This document shows positions 8,317 through 17,192 of a DNA stretch of 64,000 nt, in pieces. The stretch is from Catenulispora sp. GP43. Its GTDB lineage: Bacteria > Actinomycetota > Actinomycetes > Streptomycetales > Catenulisporaceae. Both the position numbers and the translations under genes were made by a program. How positions within the stretch are numbered: the stretch's first letter is position 1; each line of letters begins with the position of its first letter. Where the stretch lies: NCBI RefSeq assembly GCF_041260665.1, contig NZ_JBGCCT010000036.1:61385-125384 (forward strand), written 5' to 3'. The notes under the pieces are model-generated. The model worked only from the letters and a program-made list of their open reading frames with translations. It ran no database searches and was not told the DNA's origin.

Positions 8317-8358
8317 CGAACACTTCTTTGCGAACCCTCGTTCGCGAAGAAGTGTTCG
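8317..8358. promoter_or_regulatory. Long palindrome, candidate ArsR operator
   Basis: Arms 8317-8334 and 8341-8358 match at 17 of 18 positions around a 6-bp centre. Arm core: CGAACACTTCTT. It is AT-richer than its surroundings and starts 19 bp upstream of the ArsR ATG. It also lies 31 bp beyond the stop of the next gene upstream, so a terminator role is possible, but there is no T-tract. Confidence 0.6.
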
Positions 8359-8388
8359 CCTTTTGTCTCGCGCCGGATCCGGGTCGGG

Positions 8389-9345
8389 TCAGTCCCACTC
8401 CCACCGCAGCCCGCACATACCCGGCTGCACATCCGAAAGCGCCAGATGCGCGCTGTTGCTGGCGCCCACCCACAGCGGCCCCAGGCTCCGCTCCGGAGTC
8501 CCTCGGCGCGGCGAGTAGAACCCCTCGCAGGCTGCCGGGATGCACTCCGGATGGAACTCGACCTCAAGGACGAGCACGTCGGCCGGGCGGTAGAGCGAGT
8601 GCCGGCTGTAGTTCTGCTCAACGGTCGACGGCTCCGCGTCGTAGGAGAGGTATTCGACCGTCGCGGTGTCTCCGCGGTTCAGGACCCGGTCCAGGATGAA
8701 TTCCGCGACCGCGTAACCGGACTGCGGATCCGAGCGGATCCGGCCGAGCCGGACGGCGTGGACCGCCTCGAAGCGCTGCGGGGCCTTGTCGGTGCGCATC
8801 ACCGCGATGATCCGGTCGACGCCGTCCTGCTCGGCGCGCACCACCTTGCGAACCGAGGTCCGGGCCAGCGTGCGCCGCTCGGTGGCCTGTACGCGGACGT
8901 GCGTGTAGACGACGGACACCGCCCACAGCAGCCGCCGGGCATCTTCTTGCAGAGCCGTGAGCGTGCGGTGGAGCCGCTCGGTCTCCAGCCACAGCGCGTG
9001 GGTCGGCGCCGGCTCGATCGCGGCGGCGGTCCAGCGGCCCCGTGCACGGCGCGGTCCCAGCAGGGACATCAGGCTGTTCGGCGGCAGCCTGAGGATCTCC
9101 TCCAGGGCCGTCACCGCCCGCAGTGATTCCGAGCGCTCGGGACGGTTGCTGCCGCGCTGCCAGTAGCTCAGCGCCGCCGGGCTCAGGGTGACGCCACGTT
9201 CGGCGAGCCTGCTGCTGACCCGGCTCAGGCTCAGGCCGCTGTTCTCGATGGCGGTCCGCAGGGCCTCGCCGAACGGTCCGGTGCGAAGAGCTTCGGCGGC
9301 CGTGTTCTGCGGCGGTCGTTGTTGCGGCGGTCGGTGTTGCGGCAT
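8389..9345 (-). CDS. XRE-type helix-turn-helix regulator
   Basis: 318 residues. After a Pro/Gln-rich head, residues about 25-95 form an XRE domain: ALRTAIENSGLSLSRVSSRLAERGVTLSPAALSYWQRG, with the recognition helix in the last part, then LRAVTALEEILRLPP. The C-terminal 210 residues form an uncharacterised sensor-like region (YAVAEFILDRVLNRGDTATVEYL). The layout matches one-component regulators common in actinomycetes. It is divergent from the S53 peptidase gene at 9547, with 200 bp between. The ligand and target are unknown. Confidence 0.85.
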   Translation of the reverse strand: MPQHRPPQQRPPQNTAAEALRTGPFGEALRTAIENSGLSLSRVSSRLAERGVTLSPAALSYWQRGSNRPERSESLRAVTALEEILRLPPNSLMSLLGPRRARGRWTAAAIEPAPTHALWLETERLHRTLTALQEDARRLLWAVSVVYTHVRVQATERRTLARTSVRKVVRAEQDGVDRIIAVMRTDKAPQRFEAVHAVRLGRIRSDPQSGYAVAEFILDRVLNRGDTATVEYLSYDAEPSTVEQNYSRHSLYRPADVLVLEVEFHPECIPAACEGFYSPRRGTPERSLGPLWVGASNSAHLALSDVQPGMCGLRWEWD

Positions 9346-9509
9346 GGGACATGCTCGCTCTCTGACAACGGGGGCCAGATGATAGCCCGCGGTCGCCGAA
9401 CACTGTCAAGGCTCGTGACTGAATGACCAGAAGGGCGCCGCGCCGAGACGGGCCGGACAGGCCGCCTTCTCCGCTTCACCAAGGGAGTCGCAGCGCTTCC
9501 GTCAGGGCC

Positions 9510-9539
9510 TTGACCTGCACTTAAGCCGCGCAGTTACAT
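9510..9539 (+). promoter_or_regulatory. Possible promoter for the S53 peptidase
   Basis: TTGACC (9510-9515) is followed 18 bp later by TTACAT (9534-9539), a poor -10 match. This would put transcription start close to the ATG at 9547, consistent with a leaderless message and the absence of a ribosome-binding site. Confidence 0.3.
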
Positions 9540-9546
9540 CTCCCTC

Positions 9547-10800
9547 ATGAATATCAAACCCCTCATACGCCCACGGGCCCTGTGGGCCGTCGTGGGCGCC
9601 GGCACGCTGGCGGCCACGGCCCTCAGCGTCACCGCCGAGGCCGCTCCGGCGCGTACTGCCAACGCCTGGCACCAGTGGCACCAGTGGCACCAGTTGTGCG
9701 CCGTGCCCGGCACCGACCAGGCGTCCTGCGACGTCCTGCAGGTCGACGATCCGGCCGAGCCGGTCGCCGCGTTCGGCGTCACGGCCGGCGCCGCCCCCTC
9801 CGGCTACGGCCCGGCCGACCTGCGCAGCGCGTACAGCCTCCCGGCCGACGGCGGTTCGGGCCAGACCGTCGCCGTCATCGACGCCGACGCCGACCCGAAC
9901 GCAGCGAGCGACCTAGCCACCTACCGCCAGCAGTATGGGCTCCCGGCGTGCACGACCTCCAACGGCTGCTTCCAGAAGGTCAGCTCCAGCGGCAGCACCA
10001 CGAACCTGCCGCCCAAGGCGAGCGCGAATCAGGGCACTGAGGACTCGCTGGACCTGGACATGGTCTCCGCCATCGCCCCCGACGCGCACATCGTCCTGGT
10101 CGAGGCGGACGGCGGCGGCGTGTCGAACATGGGCCAGGCGGTGAACGAGGCGGTCACGCTCGGCGCGAAGTTCGTCTCCAACAGCTACATCTGGAAGCAG
10201 GCTTCCTCGGACCCGAGCTACGACGAGGACTACTACGACCACCCCGGTGTCGTGATGGCCGCCGGGACCGGCGACTGGGACTACCAGTGGGGTGTCGGGT
10301 ATCCGTCGAGTTCGCCCTACGTGACGGCCGTCGGGGGCACCTCGCTGGTCAAGGCCTCGAACCCGCGGGGGTGGACCGAGACGGTGTGGAACAGCAAGCC
10401 GGGCGAGGGCACCGGCTCGGGCTGCTCGGCCTATGAGTCCAAGCCCTCCTGGCAGAAGGACTCCGGCTGTGCCAAGCGCACGGAGTCCGACGTCGCCGCC
10501 GTCGCGGACCCCGGTCACGGGGTCGCGGTCTACGACAGCTATCAGGAGAAGGGCTGGGGCGTCTACGGCGGGACCAGCGCGGCCACCCCGGTCATCGCCG
10601 GGGTCTACGCCGACGCCGGGACGCCGTCGTCCGGATCGAACCCGGCTTCCTTCCCCTACGCCGATCCCGGCGCGCTGAACGACGTGACCAGCGGCAGCGA
10701 CGGCAGCTGCAGTCCGTCCTACCTGTGCACCGCGCAGAAGGGGTATGACGGCCCGACCGGCCTGGGCACCCCGAACGGCACCGCGGCCTTCCGCGGCTGA
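9547..10800 (+). CDS. Secreted S53 (sedolisin-family) peptidase
   Basis: 417 residues. A Sec signal peptide occupies residues 1-33 (basic head, hydrophobic core AVVGAGTLAATALS, cleavage near AEAAPA). The sedolisin tetrad is visible: E165 and D169 (E-x-x-x-D in TEDSLDLD), D243 in GTGDWD, and S344 in GTSAATP. The pro-domain typical of larger sedolisins is very short here. Next to the signal peptide is a W-H-Q repeat from a 9-bp array. Expected role: acid-active extracellular endopeptidase. There is no clear ribosome-binding site, so the message may be leaderless. It converges with the methyltransferase ending at 10883. Confidence 0.9.
   Translation: MNIKPLIRPRALWAVVGAGTLAATALSVTAEAAPARTANAWHQWHQWHQLCAVPGTDQASCDVLQVDDPAEPVAAFGVTAGAAPSGYGPADLRSAYSLPADGGSGQTVAVIDADADPNAASDLATYRQQYGLPACTTSNGCFQKVSSSGSTTNLPPKASANQGTEDSLDLDMVSAIAPDAHIVLVEADGGGVSNMGQAVNEAVTLGAKFVSNSYIWKQASSDPSYDEDYYDHPGVVMAAGTGDWDYQWGVGYPSSSPYVTAVGGTSLVKASNPRGWTETVWNSKPGEGTGSGCSAYESKPSWQKDSGCAKRTESDVAAVADPGHGVAVYDSYQEKGWGVYGGTSAATPVIAGVYADAGTPSSGSNPASFPYADPGALNDVTSGSDGSCSPSYLCTAQKGYDGPTGLGTPNGTAAFRG
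9667..9693. repeat. 9-bp array TGGCACCAG x3
   Basis: Three perfect copies encoding Trp-His-Gln just after the signal peptide of the S53 peptidase. Confidence 0.95.
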
Positions 10801-10829
10801 CCTACGCCGGCGCACGCGCCAGCACAGCG

Positions 10830-10861
10830 ACGCGCCCACGAACCCGAGTCCGTGGGCGCGT
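10830..10861. terminator. Bidirectional hairpin terminator
   Basis: An 11-bp stem (10830-10840 with 10851-10861; core CGCGCCCACG) with a 10-nt loop, centred between two convergent genes. Confidence 0.7.
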
Positions 10862-10882
10862 TGGTGATGTGTGTGTCGCCGC

Positions 10883-11725
10883 CTACCGCTTGATCCCGAC
10901 CGCCGCGTGGCCGTAGTCCAGCGACCGCTCCTCGTCGGTGAGCTCGTGGTCCGGCCGCCAGCCCGGGATGATCACCACGCCCGGCTCCAGCAGCTCGGTG
11001 CCCTCGAAGAACCGCTCGATCTCCTCGCGGTCGCGCAGCACCAGCTGGGAGGTGGCGTTGTTCCAGCCGGAGCGCGCGGCGCCGAACTTGCCGGGCTCGT
11101 GGCCCTCGGAGGCGTGCGAGACCACCAGTGCGCTGCCGGGGGCCAGGGCGTCGAGGAACTGCGCGGCGATGCCGTGGGCGTCCTCGGCGTCGGAGACGAA
11201 GTGCAGCAGGGCCACCATCAGGACGGCGATCGGCTTGTCGAAGTCCAGGATCGCGTGGACGGTGCCGTTGTCCAGGATGGTCTTCGGCTCGCGCACGTCG
11301 GCCTGGACGATCGCGGTCCGGGCCGGGTCGGCGCCGGAGAGCAGGGCGCGGGAGTGCGCCGAGACGATCGGGTCGTAGTCGACGTACACCACCCGGGCCT
11401 CGGGCTGGACGAGGCGGGCGACCTCGCCGGTGTTGCCGGGGCCGGGGATGCCGGTGCCGATGTCCAGGAACTGGGTGATGCCGGCCTCGGCCAGGTGGCG
11501 GACCGCGCGTCCCAGGAAGGCGCGGTTCACCCGGGCCATGCCGCGCAGCTCGGGCATGAGGCCCAGCGCGACCTCGGCGGCCTCGCGGTCGACGTCGAAG
11601 TTGTCCTTGCCGCCGAGCAGGTAGTCGTAGATACGGGCGGGATGGGCCTTGGTGCGGTCTATATCCGGGGGTGTCCAGTCCGGGAGCTCTGCGCCGCCGT
11701 CCTCGCTGATCGACTCGTCGGTCAT
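10883..11725 (-). CDS. DUF574-type SAM-dependent methyltransferase (copy 2)
   Basis: 280 residues, paralogous to the protein at 4732-5565. It shares the DRTKAHPARIYDYLLGGKDNF opening, the SAM loop FLDIGTGIPG, VVYVDYDPIV and ALLHFVSD. It differs most near the C-terminus (ELTDEERSLDYGHAAVGIKR). The ATG at 11725 has a GGGAGG site. Two copies within 7 kb suggest local duplication or independent expansion of this large actinomycete family. Substrate unknown. Confidence 0.93.
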   Translation of the reverse strand: MTDESISEDGGAELPDWTPPDIDRTKAHPARIYDYLLGGKDNFDVDREAAEVALGLMPELRGMARVNRAFLGRAVRHLAEAGITQFLDIGTGIPGPGNTGEVARLVQPEARVVYVDYDPIVSAHSRALLSGADPARTAIVQADVREPKTILDNGTVHAILDFDKPIAVLMVALLHFVSDAEDAHGIAAQFLDALAPGSALVVSHASEGHEPGKFGAARSGWNNATSQLVLRDREEIERFFEGTELLEPGVVIIPGWRPDHELTDEERSLDYGHAAVGIKR

Positions 11726-11921
11726 CCTCGACCCTCCCGGTGGCAAGTGGCGCGGTGGGCGTCCCGCGTGTGGATCAGGGTAGCCGATGATCATCGAGGG
11801 CTGATACCTGGACCGGGGCGCGGTCCGCTGGAAGGCCGCCACGGGCCGGGCGGGAGGATGCCGCCCGATGCTAAGTTCACGTGTCGAATGATTCGCCGTA
11901 TCGCGCCGGGAGTGCCTGAGA

Positions 11922-13373
11922 ATGACCCGTAATACCCTGGTTGCGGGCGTCGACTCCTCGACGCGAGCGTGCACGGTCGTGATCCGCGACGCCGCCACCG
12001 GCGAGCAGGTCCGCCGGGGCTCCGCGGCGCACCCCGGCGGCACCGAGGTCCACCCCTCGGCCTGGTGGGAGGCCCTCGGGCAGGCGGCCGCCGAGGCCGG
12101 CGGGCTGGAGGACGTCGCCGCGGTCTCGGTCGCCGGACAGCAGCACGGCATGGTCTGCCTGGACGACGAGGGCGCGGTGGTGCGCCCGGCGCTGCTGTGG
12201 AACGACACGCGCTCGGCCCGGGCCGCGGCCGACCTGGTCGCCGAACTGGGCGGCCCGGCGGCGTGGGCGGACGCCGTCGGCACCGTCCCGGTCGCCGCGC
12301 TGACCGTGGCCAAACTGCGGTGGCTGGCCGAGCACGAGCCGGGCCGGGCCAAGAGCACCGCGGCCGTCTGCCTGCCGCACGACTGGCTGACCTGGCGCCT
12401 GGCCGAGGACCGCGACATCAGGGCACTGAGCACGGACCGCAGCGACGCCTCCGGGACCGGCTACTACTCCCCCGCCGCCGGCGCCTACCGCCCGGACCTG
12501 CTCGAGTTGGCCTTCGGAGCGCAGCCGCTGGTCCCGAAGGTTCTCGGCCCGGCCGAGACCGCGAGCATCCTGCGGCCCTCGTCCGGCTTCGCGCCGGCCG
12601 ACTCCCCGCGCATGCGGCTCGGCGCGGCCGGGCTGAACCCGCTGCTGGTCGCCGCGGGCGCCGGCGACAACGCGGCCGCGGCGCTGGGCCTGGGCGCCGG
12701 GCCCGGCGACGTGGTGGTGTCCATCGGCACCTCCGGCACGGTATTCGCCTGCTACGAGGCCCCGATCGCCGACCCGACCGGCGCGGTCGCGGGCTTCGCC
12801 GACGCCACCGGCCGCCACCTGCCGCTGGTCTGCACCCTGAACGCGGCCCGGGTCCTGGACGCGGCCGCCGCGCTGCTGGGCGTCAGCCTCGGCGAGCTGT
12901 CCCGCCTGGCGCTGTCCGCCCCGGCCGGCGCCGACGGCCTGACGCTGATCCCGTACCTGGAGGGCGAGCGCACCCCGAACCGCCCGGACGCCACCGGCAC
13001 CCTGCACGGCCTGCGCCTGACCAACTCCACCCCGGCCCACCTGGCGCGCGCCTACATCGAGGGCATGCTGTGCGGCCTGGCCGACGGCCTGGACGCGCTG
13101 ACCGCGGCCGGCGTCCCGGTGGAGCGCATCCTGCTGGTCGGCGGCGCGGCCCGCTCCGAGGCGGTGCGGGCGATGGCGCCGGCGGTGCTCGGCCGCCCGG
13201 TGCTGGTGCCGCGCGCCGGGGAGTACGTCGCCGACGGCGCCGCGATGCAGGCGGCGTGGGCGCTGAGCGGGGCGGCGGAGCCGCCGGCGTGGGGCGGGTA
13301 CGAGGCGGAGCGGTCCGAGGCGGAGCCGGTGCCGTGGCTGCGGGAGCGGTATCACGAGTATCGGGACGCGTGA
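11922..13373 (+). CDS. xylB: Xylulokinase (FGGY carbohydrate kinase)
   Basis: 483 residues, full length for XylB. FGGY_N begins [15 protein letters not shown] (phosphate-binding loop), with GQQHGMV at about 72 and the substrate region [13 protein letters not shown] includes the SIGTSGTVF adenosine loop and [15 protein letters not shown]. It phosphorylates D-xylulose to D-xylulose 5-phosphate for the pentose phosphate pathway, in the cytoplasm. No xylA or transporter is adjacent, so the rest of xylose catabolism lies elsewhere. GGGAG precedes the ATG. FGGY members vary in sugar choice, so a related ketose cannot be excluded. Confidence 0.88.
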   Translation: MTRNTLVAGVDSSTRACTVVIRDAATGEQVRRGSAAHPGGTEVHPSAWWEALGQAAAEAGGLEDVAAVSVAGQQHGMVCLDDEGAVVRPALLWNDTRSARAAADLVAELGGPAAWADAVGTVPVAALTVAKLRWLAEHEPGRAKSTAAVCLPHDWLTWRLAEDRDIRALSTDRSDASGTGYYSPAAGAYRPDLLELAFGAQPLVPKVLGPAETASILRPSSGFAPADSPRMRLGAAGLNPLLVAAGAGDNAAAALGLGAGPGDVVVSIGTSGTVFACYEAPIADPTGAVAGFADATGRHLPLVCTLNAARVLDAAAALLGVSLGELSRLALSAPAGADGLTLIPYLEGERTPNRPDATGTLHGLRLTNSTPAHLARAYIEGMLCGLADGLDALTAAGVPVERILLVGGAARSEAVRAMAPAVLGRPVLVPRAGEYVADGAAMQAAWALSGAAEPPAWGGYEAERSEAEPVPWLRERYHEYRDA

Positions 13374-13401
13374 GGACGCTGCTCTCATCTATCCACTAAC
13401 G

Positions 13402-14763
13402 CTATCCGTCGAGGCCGCCGTCCAGGGACCGGATCCGCAGCACCGGCGAGGCCGGCAGCCAGAGCACTGACATCGCCCCGCCGACGGCGCCGACGAGCAG
13501 CGTCGCCCGCAATCCGATGATCCCGGCCAAGGCGCCGCCGGCGAGCGCGCCGAGTGGCCGGATGCCGTAGTTGACGGTCGCGTAGGCGCCGGACACACGG
13601 CTGCGGACGCTGTCGTGGATGACGGCGGTCTGCAGGGAGTTGAGGGGGATGTCGAACAGCATCACGCCCATTCCGCCCAGGAACTCGGCAAGCGCCACGG
13701 CCGCCGCGCACAGCCACACCGAGCCGTGCGCCACGGCGACGATCGCGATCGGCGCCGGGAACAGCACGGCACCGACAGCGATGCCGCGTCCGACGCCCAC
13801 GGCTCGTACGACCTTCGGAGCGAGGACGGCACCCAGCAACGCACCGCTCGCCCCGAGCCCCAACGCCAGGCCGACGGCCCCGCCGGACAGCCGCAGCACC
13901 CGCGTCGCGAACAGGATCAGCAGGTTGGTGTTGGCGACGAAGGTGAAGAAGTTGACCGTGGTGGCGCAGGCCAGTGTCGTGCGCAGAATCGGCTCGCGGG
14001 CTATGTAGGCGATGCCTTCCTTGGCCCGGCGCACCACCGAGACCTCGGTGGGCTCCGGCTCGGGCTCGTCCACCGGCACCCGGCTGATCGTCAGCGCCGA
14101 GAACAGGAACGACACCGAGTCGGCCAGCACCGCGAACGCCGCCGACGTCGCCGCGATCAGAGCACCGCCGAGCGCCGGACCGCCCATGAACGAGGCGGAG
14201 CGCGTGGCCGAGAGCTTGCTGTTGGCCGAGACGTACTCCGAGCGCGGCACCAGGTACGCGAAGAAAGGCGGGTACGAGGTGTTGAACAGCACGGCCGCGG
14301 CGCCGCAGAGCAGCGCGACGCAGTAGAGCTGGCCAAGCGTCACCGCGTGGAAGGCCGCGGCGGTCGGCAGGCTGAGCAGGACGGCGGCGCGGGTCAGATC
14401 GGCGGCGATCATCAGGCGCCGCTTGCCGGGCCGCCGGTCGACCCAGGCGCCGAGCAGGACGCCGAGCAGGTTCGGGAGCCAGGCCACGGCGGCCAGCACG
14501 GAGACCTCGGTGGCGCTGGCGCGCAAGGTGACGGCGGCGATCAGAGGCAGGGCGAGTTCGGTGACGCGGTCACCGAACTGGGAGACGGTGTCGCCGAGCC
14601 AGAACCGGCGGAAGTGGGTGCGGGCTGAGGTGGCGGCGGGCGCTTCGGCTTCGGCGAGCGCACTGGTCGCGGCGGCGGCGGCGACCGGCCCGGGCCCGAG
14701 CTCTGCGGGAGCATCGGTTTCGGCGAGCGGTTCCATCTCGGTCGGCGATTCGGCGCCCGTCAT
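13402..14763 (-). CDS. MFS transporter, ArsR-linked
   Basis: 453 residues. A 48-residue Ala/Glu-rich cytoplasmic head precedes about 12 membrane helices beginning FRRFWLGDTVSQFGDRVTELALPLIA, the opening of the macrolide-efflux-like MFS_3 group. Motif A-like WVDRRPGKRRLMIAAD follows helix 2. The ATG overlaps the ArsR stop by 4 bp (ATGA). The pair repeats the architecture of the regulator-MFS pair at 6335-8298, though the proteins are not close. Substrate unknown. Confidence 0.9.
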   Translation of the reverse strand: MTGAESPTEMEPLAETDAPAELGPGPVAAAAATSALAEAEAPAATSARTHFRRFWLGDTVSQFGDRVTELALPLIAAVTLRASATEVSVLAAVAWLPNLLGVLLGAWVDRRPGKRRLMIAADLTRAAVLLSLPTAAAFHAVTLGQLYCVALLCGAAAVLFNTSYPPFFAYLVPRSEYVSANSKLSATRSASFMGGPALGGALIAATSAAFAVLADSVSFLFSALTISRVPVDEPEPEPTEVSVVRRAKEGIAYIAREPILRTTLACATTVNFFTFVANTNLLILFATRVLRLSGGAVGLALGLGASGALLGAVLAPKVVRAVGVGRGIAVGAVLFPAPIAIVAVAHGSVWLCAAAVALAEFLGGMGVMLFDIPLNSLQTAVIHDSVRSRVSGAYATVNYGIRPLGALAGGALAGIIGLRATLLVGAVGGAMSVLWLPASPVLRIRSLDGGLDG

Positions 14764-15395
14764 TCATCGCCGCCCGTGCCGCCCGCGCCGTTCGCGCCGT
14801 TCGCGCTTTCCGGCAGCGCATAGCGCACCAGCCGCACACCCCGGCTCCCCGCCGGCCGCTCCGCCGCGTCGCGGTTCACGTAAGGAGCCAGTACCTCCTC
14901 GACCCCCTCCAGGATCGTCGCCAGTTCCGCGGCGTCCACCACGACCCGCGTGTCCGACATCCCCGCGGCGCGGCTCCATTCGGCGTCCAGGCCGGGTTCG
15001 ATGTCGGCCAGCCAGTGTCCGGGGAACGCCAGCGCGTGCGCCATCATCTCCCGCATCAGCGTGCGCGCGGCGGTGAACCCCTCGGCGTCGTCGGCCTCCG
15101 CCGGAGTCTCGAAGCGGAACCCTCTCACCGCGGCCTCCCAGCGGCGGGCCCGGCCGTCCGGGTGCGGCTCGCCGTCGCGGACCAGGCCGAAGCCGGCCAG
15201 GTGCCGCAGGTGCCAGCTCGCCGCCGAGGGGCTGATGCCCACGCGCGGCGCCACCTCGGTCGCGCTGGCCGGGCCCTCACGGCGCAGGATGTCCATGATC
15301 GCCAGGCGGGCCGGGTGAGCCAGGGCCCGCATCATCCTCGGGTCGTCGATGACCAGATCGCCGAACCTGCCGCGTTCTTCACGCTTCCCCGTCAT
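14760..15395 (-). CDS. ArsR-type winged-helix repressor
   Basis: 211 residues. The N-terminal winged helix has RMMRALAHPARLAIMDILRREG, then ATEVAPRVGISPSAASWHLRHLAGFGLV (recognition helix) and a wing (GRARRWEAAV). It lacks metal-binding Cys pairs. The ATG at 15395 directly abuts a palindrome and has no ribosome-binding site, so the message may be leaderless and the operator may overlap the promoter. It is translationally coupled to the MFS gene downstream, which it probably represses along with itself. Confidence 0.9.
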   Translation of the reverse strand: MTGKREERGRFGDLVIDDPRMMRALAHPARLAIMDILRREGPASATEVAPRVGISPSAASWHLRHLAGFGLVRDGEPHPDGRARRWEAAVRGFRFETPAEADDAEGFTAARTLMREMMAHALAFPGHWLADIEPGLDAEWSRAAGMSDTRVVVDAAELATILEGVEEVLAPYVNRDAAERPAGSRGVRLVRYALPESANGANGAGGTGGDE

Positions 15396-15419
15396 GATGT
15401 GAAAGTATTGCTTCACATC
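15396..15419. promoter_or_regulatory. Inverted repeat, candidate ArsR operator
   Basis: GATGTGAA (15396-15403) and TTCACATC (15412-15419) form perfect 8-bp arms 8 bp apart, immediately before the regulator start codon and 60 bp from the divergent epimerase-like gene. Confidence 0.6.
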
Positions 15420-15478
15420 TTCGGGCGTCAACCATAAATCCGGTGGCGCCGTGCGACACCGTCACTAGGCTGGACCGA

Positions 15479-16441
15479 ATGCGCATTCTGATGTTGGGCG
15501 GCACCGGCTTCGTCGGCCGGGCCGTGGTCGAGGACGCCCTCTCCCGTGGTCACGAGGTGGCCATCTTCAACCGCGGACGCTCCGGCTCCGCCTTGTTCCC
15601 CCAGGTCCAGCGCCTCGTCGGCGACCGGGACACCGATGACTACTCCGCCTTGGCGACCGGTGAATGGGACGCGGTCGTGGACTCGTCCGGGTACGTGCCC
15701 CGCCACGTCAACAAGGCCATGGACGCCCTCGGCGACCGCGTCGGCCGCTACGTCTTCGTCTCCAGCCACGCGGTGTACGAGCGCAGCGGCGTGGGGCCCG
15801 GCTCGACCGAGGACACCCCGCGGCGCGCGCCGGTCCGCGACACCGAGGAGCTCTTCGAGGAGACCTACGGGCCGCTGAAGGTCGCGTGCGAGGACGACGT
15901 CCAGGCCCGCTTCGGCGAGCGCGCGAGCATCGTGCGCCCGGGCAAGGTCGCCGGTCCGCACGATCCGCAGAACGGCCTGACCTACTACGTGCGCCGCGCC
16001 GCCGCCGGCGGCCGGCTCGCGCTGCCGGGCCGACCCGAGCAGCCGGTGCAGCTCATCGACGTCCGCGACGCCGCGCGCCTGATGGTGCGCCTGATCGAGG
16101 ACGGCCGCGGCGGCGCGTACAACGCCGTCGGCCCGGCCGAGACGCTCACCATGGCCGACGTGATCGGGCTGTGCGCGAAGGCGGCCGGCACCGAAGTGGA
16201 GATCGTCCCGGTGCCGGAGCAGGACGCGCAGGGCACATTCTTCCCGCTGATCCGCGACCCGGAGGACTGGCACCGCATGCAGCGCGACCCGGCGCGGGCC
16301 GTGGCGGCGGGGATGCCGCAGACGCCGTTCGCGACGACGGTCGCCGACGTGCTGGCGTGGGACCGGGAGCGCGGGCTGCCGCCGCTGCCGTTCGGCTTCA
16401 CCGAGGAGGAAGAGGCCAAGGCGCTGGCCGAGGCCGGGTAG
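15479..16441 (+). CDS. NAD-dependent epimerase/dehydratase-like protein
   Basis: 320 residues. The Rossmann start MRILMLGGTGFVGRAVVEDAL has the GxxGxxG motif, then AIFNRGR. The active-site pattern is atypical: VFVSSHAVYE carries Ser and Tyr, but the usual YxxxK is replaced by a Y-G-x-x-K region (EETYGPLKVACE). This is characteristic of extended-SDR reductases of the type annotated as SDR family oxidoreductase. ATG at 15479; an upstream TTG/GTG-initiated extension has no support. It is divergent from the ArsR gene and is followed by a strong terminator. Confidence 0.85.
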   Translation: MRILMLGGTGFVGRAVVEDALSRGHEVAIFNRGRSGSALFPQVQRLVGDRDTDDYSALATGEWDAVVDSSGYVPRHVNKAMDALGDRVGRYVFVSSHAVYERSGVGPGSTEDTPRRAPVRDTEELFEETYGPLKVACEDDVQARFGERASIVRPGKVAGPHDPQNGLTYYVRRAAAGGRLALPGRPEQPVQLIDVRDAARLMVRLIEDGRGGAYNAVGPAETLTMADVIGLCAKAAGTEVEIVPVPEQDAQGTFFPLIRDPEDWHRMQRDPARAVAAGMPQTPFATTVADVLAWDRERGLPPLPFGFTEEEEAKALAEAG

Positions 16442-16501
16442 TCGGTCCGCGCCTCAGAGTTCGAAGCCTTCGAGTTCCAGTCCCCTAAGCTCCACGGCAC
16501 A

Positions 16502-16540
16502 CCCCCGATCTGCGAAACCGCAGGTCGGGGGTTGTGTTTT
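16502..16540 (+). terminator. Rho-independent terminator
   Basis: 13-bp arms (16502-16514 with 16519-16531, one G-T wobble), an AAAC loop and a following T-rich tract TTGTGTTTT. This is the most canonical terminator in the window, 60 bp after the epimerase-like gene. A second smaller inverted repeat (GGTTGGAG/CTCCAACC, 16550-16576) follows. Confidence 0.85.
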
Positions 16541-16668
16541 GAGCGAGATGGTTGGAGCCACCCGCGGACTCCAACCTTGGCTAGTTCAGAAGGCTTCCGA
16601 TTCTTCGATATGCGCCTAGATCTGCAGGTCAAAGCCATGACGTCGGCGACCCCGCTCTAACGCGGCCG

Positions 16669-17155
16669 TTGCTGAAGCTAAGCAGCTGTGACCCGCCCGA
16701 GGCTGATGCCGCAGCGCTGATCGCCCACGGCACCGCCCGCCCCACCGAACCCGGCCGCATCGGCGGCGCCGTCGACCAGGCGGCGGAAGCCGGCTCGACC
16801 GGCCCCGCGTTTGTGCCCGGCGATTTCAAGCTCAACATCAGCGCGAACCCGCCGAACGACGAGCGGATGCTCGGGATCGAGTGGCCACCTGGACCACTGG
16901 CGAACACCTGCTGGCCGGCATCTTCGACCAGCTTTCGATCCTGCGATGGATGTACCTGCAAGTCCACCGCGACCCGAACTCACCGCAGGTCCCGGCCCCG
17001 CAGATGCTCCCTGTCCCGGCGACGCTGACCAGGCCGAGCCGTCCGCCGCCCCGGTCAACTACGACCTCGACGCCGTTCACGCCGCGCCGGTCACCGAACT
17101 GGCTGCCGTCGTCTCCGCTCGGGCCGAGCACAGTGCCCCTCCGTCTGGTAAATAA
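16669..17155 (+). pseudogene. Decayed coding sequence, possible phage-like remnant
   Basis: Plausible protein segments appear in successive frames: FVPGDFKLNISANPPNDERML (about 16810-16870), then WTTGEHLLAGIFDQLSILRWMYLQVHRD (about 16884-16970), then PVNYDLDAVHAAPVTELAAVVSARAEH ending at the TAA at 17153-17155. The middle segment resembles small tail-region proteins of actinophages, from memory and weakly. No single frame joins the pieces, so frameshifts are needed. The rest of 16577-17192 holds nothing else I can support. Confidence 0.35.
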
Positions 17156-17192
17156 GAGTTCTGCGACCTTGGTTTCTCGGCTAGGAGAACTC

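Noticed and set aside
16460..16495. A tRNA-like 3' end (TTCGAGTTCCAGTCCCC...) after the epimerase-like gene
   Set aside because: No matching acceptor, D or anticodon arm is present upstream.
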